A stretch of 64,000 bases of DNA from Clostridia bacterium (lineage in GTDB: Bacteria; Bacillota; Clostridia; TANB77; CAG-508), in assembly GCA_017533795.1 (NCBI GenBank), contig JAFWIH010000003.1:1-64000 (forward strand), written 5' to 3'. The notes beneath the pieces are model-generated. The model searched no databases. It worked only from the letters and a program-made list of their open reading frames with translations, and was not told the DNA's origin. The position numbers were made by a program, and so were the translations under genes. Each line of letters opens with the position of its first letter. Positions within the stretch are counted from its first letter, which is position 1. This document shows, one piece after another, positions 62,801 to 64,000 of the stretch.

Positions 62801-64000
62801 ATGAAAAAAATAAAAAAATATAGTATATCACTATTAGCTGTACTTGGTATTTTTATTATATTTCCCAATATAAATACAGTAAATGCTTCAGATACTTCTC
62901 AAGAAAAATCTATATCATATAATAAAGAAATTAATGAGAATATGCTTGAGGAGATTAAAACAACAAGATTTAAAGTATTGCTGACACCGAGAATAAAAGT
63001 ACAATCAAGTCCAACACAAGAAGACATAAGCAAATACTATTACAATCAATTAACAAATGATATTGCAAAAAATACATACAATACTTTAAAAACACAAATC
63101 AGTAATAAAGTTACTGTAGACCTTAATAAAATAGAATACGATATTGGTAGTTTAACGGATGATAACTTAAGAGAGTGCTTTACAACAAATCTTTTACCAC
63201 ATGTATTAGATGGATATGAGGCCTATGTTATGGATGGAGCAGAAAATTATTGGTGGACTACAAATGTACAAATAGGAGAAATTATAGCAGATATTGAAAA
63301 TGGAAAAGCAAAATATAAAACAGTAGAGCTAATTTCAAACATGGAAGAATGGAGTAATTATTTAACTTTTAACACAAAACTAAAAGAAGTTAGTGATTCT
63401 ATGACCGGTGAAAGTGTATATGAAATTGCGAGATCTGTAAATCATTATATAATGTCAAATGTAGAATATACAGTCCTAGACGATACAGATATTGAACAAA
63501 CTCCATACGGTGCATTAATAGAAAAAAAGGCGGTATGTGAAGGACAAACACAATTATTCAATTTAATATGTAGACAAAAAGGGTTAACATGTTTAATTGT
63601 GTATGGATACACAAGTGTCAATAATACTACAACAGCACATGCATGGAACTATGTTTATGAACCAACAAAAGAGCAATGGTATGCAATTGATGTAACATGG
63701 AATAATTATTATAATGATTCATTATATTTTATGGTTGGAAGTGAAACAGAAATAGATGGTGTAAAATTTGGTAGTAATCATCTAGCAGGATTTAAGCAAT
63801 ATAAATTACAAACATATTTACCAAAAACTCCAGTTTTATCTTTAGAAAGATATATAAATCCAATAACAATAGATGGAGAATATATAAAAAATATACAACC
63901 TGATACTATTTATAGTGAATTATTGAAAGAGTTTGCAGATGATATAACTTTTACAATTAAAGAAAATAATAAAATTATTTCTGACACAGATATAATAAAA
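62801..64000 (+). CDS. Secreted transglutaminase-like protein (3' end outside window)
   Basis: The first 400 codons of a gene that runs off the window. A signal peptide (ISLLAVLGIFIIFPNINTVNA) precedes a transglutaminase-like papain-fold domain with the triad Cys246 (AVCEGQTQLFNLI), His280 (AHAWNYV) and Asp297 (AIDVTWN). These enzymes can be proteases, peptide cross-linkers or inactive binders. The last visible part (IDGEYIKNIQPDTIYSELL..., then KIISDTDIIK) repeats the linker module that precedes the dockerin in the gene upstream, so a dockerin is expected just past 64000. AGGAG lies six bases before the ATG; it is 14 bp after the preceding stop and clearly in the same operon. Confidence 0.88.
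   Translation, partial: MKKIKKYSISLLAVLGIFIIFPNINTVNASDTSQEKSISYNKEINENMLEEIKTTRFKVLLTPRIKVQSSPTQEDISKYYYNQLTNDIAKNTYNTLKTQISNKVTVDLNKIEYDIGSLTDDNLRECFTTNLLPHVLDGYEAYVMDGAENYWWTTNVQIGEIIADIENGKAKYKTVELISNMEEWSNYLTFNTKLKEVSDSMTGESVYEIARSVNHYIMSNVEYTVLDDTDIEQTPYGALIEKKAVCEGQTQLFNLICRQKGLTCLIVYGYTSVNNTTTAHAWNYVYEPTKEQWYAIDVTWNNYYNDSLYFMVGSETEIDGVKFGSNHLAGFKQYKLQTYLPKTPVLSLERYINPITIDGEYIKNIQPDTIYSELLKEFADDITFTIKENNKIISDTDIIK

Noticed and set aside
1..64000. CRISPR arrays, rRNA and tRNA genes, prophage
   Set aside because: No regularly spaced short direct repeats, no tRNA T-loop motifs with cloverleaf context, no rRNA signatures and no phage structural genes were seen on reading both strands.

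Overview
The window is an AT-rich, densely coded stretch of a low-GC Gram-positive chromosome, most likely an anaerobic spore-forming member of the Clostridia. The evidence is the set of markers: sporulation sigma factor SigH, the spore-cortex amidase CwlD, MinD/MinE, an EndoA-type MazF, many TTG/GTG starts behind strong AGGAGG-type ribosome sites, and very large surface proteins. A gut commensal is a reasonable guess from the MucBP, BspA-like and dockerin-bearing surface proteins, but that is inference.

Layout. 1-1654: 3' end of a repeat-built wall or membrane-anchored surface protein. 1717-6609: UPF0016 cation exporter (minus), a three-gene GldA/GldF/GldG-like ABC-2 exporter operon, and a YkvI-like membrane protein (minus). 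6718-14833: a cyclic beta-1,2-glucan synthase-like gene split by a one-base frameshift. 14931-23380: WalR-like response regulator without a kinase, aspS, a membrane-fused spermidine synthase-like protein, smc, and an Ig-like anchored protein. 23442-28633: CmpB-like membrane protein, a degenerate-REC/GGDEF protein, pheS and pheT. 28860-34928: a 2022-residue surface protein with nine MucBP modules. 34982-39218: cwlD, minD, minE with a long acidic tail, dusB, a GerS-like anchored protein and an orphan mazF. 39306-41674: HD-GYP phosphodiesterase (minus) and a pseudopilin-like surface protein. 41961-49273: rpoB and rpoC. 49282-49631: an internally deleted REP/RAYT-type transposon remnant. 49602-60614: transglycosylase, dapF, a divergent murE-like ligase, ruvA, rarA, split TauE/SafE halves, small ORFs, murI, sigH, a DUF6514-like protein and topA. 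60747-64000: two adjacent secreted proteins, a BspA-like leucine-rich-repeat protein ending in a dockerin, and a transglutaminase-like protein cut by the window end.

How the genes fit together. The housekeeping genes cover transcription (rpoBC, sigH), translation (aspS, pheST, dusB), chromosome upkeep (smc, topA, ruvA, rarA), division-site placement (minDE) and peptidoglycan (dapF, murE-like, murI, transglycosylase, cwlD). A GGDEF protein and an HD-GYP protein point to cyclic-di-GMP signalling. Four surface or secreted proteins are modular and repeat-rich.

The most notable non-coding signal is a family of long palindromes built on an AAAGGGGACG...TGACA core. Four copies lie in four tail-to-tail gene junctions, and one copy encloses a 34-codon remnant of a RAYT (TnpA-REP) transposase. 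At two junctions the palindrome supplies the last codons and stop of the neighbouring gene.
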